Made by a program: the position numbers and the translations under genes. The notes below the pieces were generated by a model. It was given only the letters and a program-made list of their open reading frames with translations, made no database searches and was not told the origin of the DNA. Below, one piece after another: positions 60,332-64,000 of a stretch of 64,000 nucleotides of DNA (position 1 is its first letter; each line of letters begins with the position of its first letter). The stretch spans positions 5,828,001 to 5,892,000 of the forward strand of contig NZ_CP109499.1 of the NCBI RefSeq assembly GCF_036231965.1, read 5' to 3'. The stretch comes from Streptomyces sp. NBC_01428 (lineage in GTDB: Bacteria > Actinomycetota > Actinomycetes > Streptomycetales > Streptomycetaceae).

Positions 60332-63300
60332 GTGGCGACGGAACGGGGATGGGCACGGCGACTCGCCGGGTACGCGTGGCGGTACCCGAAGGACGTGGTG
60401 CTCGCACTCGGGTCGTCCCTGGGCGGCATGGCCCTGATGGCCGTCGTCCCGCTGATCACCAAGGTGATCATCGACGACGTGATCGGCGACCGCAGCCGCG
60501 GCATGGCCCCCTGGGCGGGCGCGCTGATCGGCGCCGCCGTCCTCGTCTACGCCTTCACGTTCGTCCGCCGCTACTACGGCGGCCGGCTCGCCCTCGACGT
60601 CCAGCACGACCTCCGGACCGACATGTACCGGACGATCACGCGGCTGGACGGGCGGCGGCAGGACGAGCTGTCCACCGGGCAGGTCGTGGGCCGCGCGACC
60701 AGCGACCTCCAGCTGATCCAGGGCCTGCTCTTCATGCTCCCGATGACCATCGGGAACGTGCTGCTCTTCCTGATCTCCCTCGGGATCATGGCCTCGCTCT
60801 CCCTGCCGCTGACCCTGGTCGCGCTGGCCGTCGCCCCCGCCCTCTGGTTCGTCGCCAAGCGCAGCCGCTCCAAACTGCACCCGGCCACCTGGTACGCGCA
60901 GGCGCAGGCCGCGGCCGTGGCGGGCGTCGTCGACGGCTCCGTCAGCGGCGTCCGCGTGGTCAAGGGCTTCGGCCAGGAGGAGCAGGAGACCGGCAAGCTG
61001 CGCGAGGTCGGCCGGCGCCTCTTCGCGGGACGCCTGCGCACCATCCGGCTGAACGCCAAGTACACCCCGGCCCTCCAGGCCGTGCCCGCGCTCGGCCAGG
61101 TCGCGATGCTCGCCGTCGGCGGCTGGCTGGCGGTGCGCGGCCAGATCACCCTCGGCACCTTCGTCGCCTTCTCCACCTACCTCGCGCAGCTCGTCGGACC
61201 GGTGCGGATGCTCGCGGTCGTGCTGACCGTCGGACAGCAGGCCCGAGCGGGCGCCGAGCGGGTCCTCGAACTCATCGACACCCGGCCGTCGATCAAGGAC
61301 GGCACCAAGGACCTGCCCGCCGACGCGCCCGCCACCGTCGAGTTCGACGACGTGTCGTTCGGCTACGAGGAGGGCCGGCCGGTCCTCGACGGGCTGAGCT
61401 TCGAGATCCGCGCCGGCGAGACCCTCGCGGTCGTCGGCACCTCCGGCTCCGGCAAGTCGACCGTCTCGCTGCTGATGCCCCGCTTCTACGACGTGACGCA
61501 CGGCGCCGTCCTCGTCGGCGGCCACGACGTGCGTGAGCTGACCACCGCGTCGCTGCGCGCCGCGATCGGGCTCGTCCCCGAGGACTCCTTCCTCTTCTCC
61601 GACACCGTCCGCGCCAACATCGCCTACGGCCGCCCCGACGCCACCCAGGACGAGATCGAGACCGCGGCCCGCGCCGCCCAGGCACACCGCTTCATCGCCG
61701 AACTGCCCGCCGGCTACGACACCACCGTCGGCGAGCACGGCCTCACCCTCTCCGGCGGCCAGCGCCAGCGCGTCGCACTCGCCCGGGCGATCCTCACCGA
61801 CCCCCGGCTGCTCGTCCTCGACGACGCCACCTCCGCCGTGGACGCCCGGGTCGAGCACGAGATCCACGAGGCGCTGAGCCACGTCATGGAGGGCCGCACC
61901 ACCCTGCTGATCGCCCACCGCCGCTCCACCCTGAACCTCGCCGACCGCATCGCCGTCCTCGACGGCGGCCGGCTCGCCGACATCGGCACCCACGAGGAAC
62001 TCCAGGCCCGCTCCGCGCTCTACCGGCGGCTGCTCACCGACCCGGACGAACTCGGCGGCGTCTCCCCGGGCCACGCCCGCCCGGCCGCACCCCGCGAGGA
62101 CACCTCCGTACGCGAGGAACTGGACGCCGAGTTCGACGCCGAGCGCGGGGTGACACCGCACCTGTGGACGGGCGACCGCGAACCCCGCGACACCGCGCTC
62201 GACGGGATGCCCGCCACCCCCGGACTCCTCGCCCAGGTCGAGGCGCTGCCCCCGGCCACCGACGTGCCGGACGTCGACGAGGCCCAGGCGGTCCGCGCCG
62301 AGGACTCCTACGGACTGCGCCGGCTGCTCCGCGGGTTCGGCGCCCCGCTGCTCGTCAGCCTCGCGCTGGTCGCCGTCGACGCCGTGATGACCCTGCTGCT
62401 GCCCGTGCTGATCCGGCACGGCATCGACCAGGGCGTCACCCGCGTCGCGCTCGGCGCGGTGTGGGCGGCCGCGGCCTTCGGCCTGGTCACGGTCCTCGTC
62501 CAGTGGGCGGCGCAGATCGGTGAGACCCGGATGACGGGCCGCACCGGCGAACGGGTCCTCTACGCGCTGCGCCTGAAGATCTTCGCCCAGCTCCAGCGCC
62601 TCGGCCTCGACTACTACGAGCGGGAACTGACCGGCCGGATCATGACCCGGATGACGACCGACGTCGACGCCCTGTCGACGTTCCTGCAGACTGGCCTGGT
62701 CACGGCCTTCGTCTCCGTCGTCACCTTCTTCGGCATCATGGGCGCCCTCCTGATCATCGACGTCCAGCTGGCCCTGGTCGTCTTCGTGACCCTCCCGCCG
62801 CTCGTCATCGGCACGTTCTTCTTCCGCCGCGCGAGCGTCAAGGCCTACGAACTGGCCCGCGAACGCGTCTCGCTCGTCAACGCCGACCTCCAGGAGTCGG
62901 TGTCCGGACTGCGCATCCTCCAGGCGTTCCGGCGCGAGGACGCGAGCGGAGCGCGGTTCACCGAGGGCAGCGACAGCTACCGCAGCGCGCGCATCCGCGG
63001 ACAGTGGCTGATCTCCGTCTACTTCCCCTTCGTGCAGCTGCTCTCCTCGGTGGCCGCCGCGGCCGTGCTGATCGTGGGCGCCCACCGGATCGACGCCGGC
63101 ACCCTGTCCACCGGCGCCCTGGTCGCCTACCTCCTCTACATCGACCTGTTCTTCGCGCCCGTGCAGCAGCTCTCGCAGGTCTTCGACGGCTACCAGCAGG
63201 CCACCGTCTCGCTGGGCCGCATCCAGGAACTGCTCCAGGAGCCGACCTCGACGAAGACCGCCGAGGAGCCCCTCGACGTGCTGTCGCTGCGCGGCGAGAT

Positions 63301-64000
63301 CGCGTTCGAGGACGTCGACTTCGCCTACGGGCCCGCGGGCGAGAGCGAGGAGGCGCTCAGCGCGGTGTCGCTGCGCATCCCGGCCGGGCAGACCGTCGCC
63401 TTCGTCGGCGAGACCGGCGCGGGCAAGTCGACCCTGGTGAAGCTGGTCGCCCGCTTCTACGACCCGACCGGCGGGCGGGTCACCGTCGACGGCACCGACC
63501 TGCGCGCCCTCGACATCACCTCCTACCGGCACCGCCTCGGCGTCGTCCCCCAGGAGGCCTACCTCTTCCAGGGAACCGTCCGCGACGCCATCGCCTACGG
63601 CCGTCCCGACGCCGGTGACGCCGAGGTGGAGGCCGCCGCGCGCGCGGTCGGCGCCCACGACATGATCGCCACGCTGGAGGGCGGCTACCTCCACGAGGTC
63701 GCCGAGCGCGGACGCAACCTCTCCGCCGGCCAGCGCCAGCTGATCGCACTGGCCCGCGCGGAGCTGGTCGACCCGGACGTGCTCCTCCTGGACGAGGCGA
63801 CCGCCGCGCTCGACCTCGCCTCCGAGGCGCTGGTCAACCAGGCCACCGACCGGCTCGCGGGCCGCCGTACGACGCTCGTCGTCGCCCACCGGCTGACCAC
63901 GGCCGCCCGCGCCGACCGGGTCGTGCTGATGGACCACGGCCGCGTCGCCGAGGACGGCACCCACGACGAACTGCTGCGCCAGGACGGCCGGTACGCCGCG
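60332..64000 (+). CDS. Fused ABC exporter (TMD-NBD-TMD-NBD), 3' end outside window
   Basis: Single polypeptide of at least 1223 residues made of two exporter halves. Half 1: membrane domain about 25-320, ATPase about 330-590 with Walker A GTSGSGKST (369-377), LSGGQ (473-477) and Walker B ending D497-D498. Half 2: membrane domain about 660-960, ATPase about 990 on, with Walker A GETGAGKST (1026-1034), LSAGQ (1130-1134) and D1154-E1155. A linker of about 70 residues joins the halves. The Glu to Asp change at 498 together with LSAGQ makes one ATP site degenerate, as in heterodimeric exporters. The substrate is unknown. GTG 60332 has GGAAGG 7 bases upstream; GTG 60308 is in frame. Confidence 0.94.
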   Translation, partial: MATERGWARRLAGYAWRYPKDVVLALGSSLGGMALMAVVPLITKVIIDDVIGDRSRGMAPWAGALIGAAVLVYAFTFVRRYYGGRLALDVQHDLRTDMYRTITRLDGRRQDELSTGQVVGRATSDLQLIQGLLFMLPMTIGNVLLFLISLGIMASLSLPLTLVALAVAPALWFVAKRSRSKLHPATWYAQAQAAAVAGVVDGSVSGVRVVKGFGQEEQETGKLREVGRRLFAGRLRTIRLNAKYTPALQAVPALGQVAMLAVGGWLAVRGQITLGTFVAFSTYLAQLVGPVRMLAVVLTVGQQARAGAERVLELIDTRPSIKDGTKDLPADAPATVEFDDVSFGYEEGRPVLDGLSFEIRAGETLAVVGTSGSGKSTVSLLMPRFYDVTHGAVLVGGHDVRELTTASLRAAIGLVPEDSFLFSDTVRANIAYGRPDATQDEIETAARAAQAHRFIAELPAGYDTTVGEHGLTLSGGQRQRVALARAILTDPRLLVLDDATSAVDARVEHEIHEALSHVMEGRTTLLIAHRRSTLNLADRIAVLDGGRLADIGTHEELQARSALYRRLLTDPDELGGVSPGHARPAAPREDTSVREELDAEFDAERGVTPHLWTGDREPRDTALDGMPATPGLLAQVEALPPATDVPDVDEAQAVRAEDSYGLRRLLRGFGAPLLVSLALVAVDAVMTLLLPVLIRHGIDQGVTRVALGAVWAAAAFGLVTVLVQWAAQIGETRMTGRTGERVLYALRLKIFAQLQRLGLDYYERELTGRIMTRMTTDVDALSTFLQTGLVTAFVSVVTFFGIMGALLIIDVQLALVVFVTLPPLVIGTFFFRRASVKAYELARERVSLVNADLQESVSGLRILQAFRREDASGARFTEGSDSYRSARIRGQWLISVYFPFVQLLSSVAAAAVLIVGAHRIDAGTLSTGALVAYLLYIDLFFAPVQQLSQVFDGYQQATVSLGRIQELLQEPTSTKTAEEPLDVLSLRGEIAFEDVDFAYGPAGESEEALSAVSLRIPAGQTVAFVGETGAGKSTLVKLVARFYDPTGGRVTVDGTDLRALDITSYRHRLGVVPQEAYLFQGTVRDAIAYGRPDAGDAEVEAAARAVGAHDMIATLEGGYLHEVAERGRNLSAGQRQLIALARAELVDPDVLLLDEATAALDLASEALVNQATDRLAGRRTTLVVAHRLTTAARADRVVLMDHGRVAEDGTHDELLRQDGRYAA

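Noticed and set aside
59195..63964. Open frame of about 1589 codons on the minus strand
   Set aside because: It lies antisense to the fused ABC exporter, whose Walker and signature motifs are complete in the other strand. Long antisense frames without stops are expected at very high GC; the translation is a Gly/Val/Asp/Arg-rich string with no domain.

Overview
The window is a contiguous piece of chromosome from a Streptomyces-like actinomycete. The DNA is very GC-rich, codon third positions are almost always G or C, and GTG/TTG starts, 4-base start/stop overlaps and T-poor hairpin terminators are common. Several loci are diagnostic of the genus: adpA (bldH) with an in-frame TTA codon next to orn, a ceb cellobiose locus with its 14-bp CebR palindrome, a desferrioxamine des cluster with DmdR-type iron boxes, and DasR-type (dre) sites. 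From memory the gene order resembles the S. coelicolor region around SCO2763 to SCO2808, run in reverse. I saw no phage, insertion sequence, CRISPR array or rRNA; one tRNA (His) is present.

Layout. 1-7506: a Cas4/AddB-like PD-(D/E)XK nuclease overlapping a large uncharacterised gene that runs off the left edge, then a PAP2-like membrane phosphatase, a histidine phosphatase, an HTH/TPR regulator, a small unknown protein and a spermidine-synthase-like protein. 7548-10306: a small anchored protein divergent from a two-component system, with two consensus Streptomyces DnaA boxes between them. 10465-18522: polysaccharide use, with a secreted GH18 chitinase behind a dre-like site, then bglC and cebGFE read leftward, with cebR divergent. 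18859-20763: a small secreted protein, a kinase-like protein and an acetyltransferase. 20859-24847: tRNA-His, orn, adpA, a small membrane protein and a universal stress protein.

25218-31739 is amino-sugar and phosphate metabolism: glmS with a conserved 85-aa upstream gene, a Tat-exported phosphoesterase, a DUF4429/SHOCT protein and a secreted GH20 hexosaminidase with a good dre site. 31831-39070 is the siderophore region: desABCD behind one iron box, and desE plus a siderophore-interacting reductase behind a second. 39172-46825 is a branched-chain acyl-CoA degradation operon (carboxyltransferase, biotin carboxylase, HMG-CoA lyase, acyl-CoA dehydrogenase) divergent from a TetR gene and a second acyl-CoA dehydrogenase, followed by a TesB thioesterase and a cation efflux protein.

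48817-56339 holds a phosphatase-like gene, a DUF5713 gene, a PucR-type regulator divergent from a sodium:solute symporter, a ureohydrolase and an acetolactate-synthase-like ThDP enzyme; the last four look like an uptake-and-degradation pathway for a guanidino compound. 56419-60199 encodes secreted proteins (FG-GAP repeats, endonuclease I, a beta-lactamase-fold hydrolase). The right edge is a fused two-half ABC exporter, truncated by the window.

The regulatory DNA suggests one theme: sensing of polysaccharide breakdown products (CebR, DasR), iron (DmdR-type) and development (AdpA with bldA-dependent translation) are interleaved over 30 kb. Least explained are the nuclease pair at the left edge, the DnaA boxes at the two-component promoter, and the guanidino-compound cluster with its tandem 10-bp operator-like repeats.
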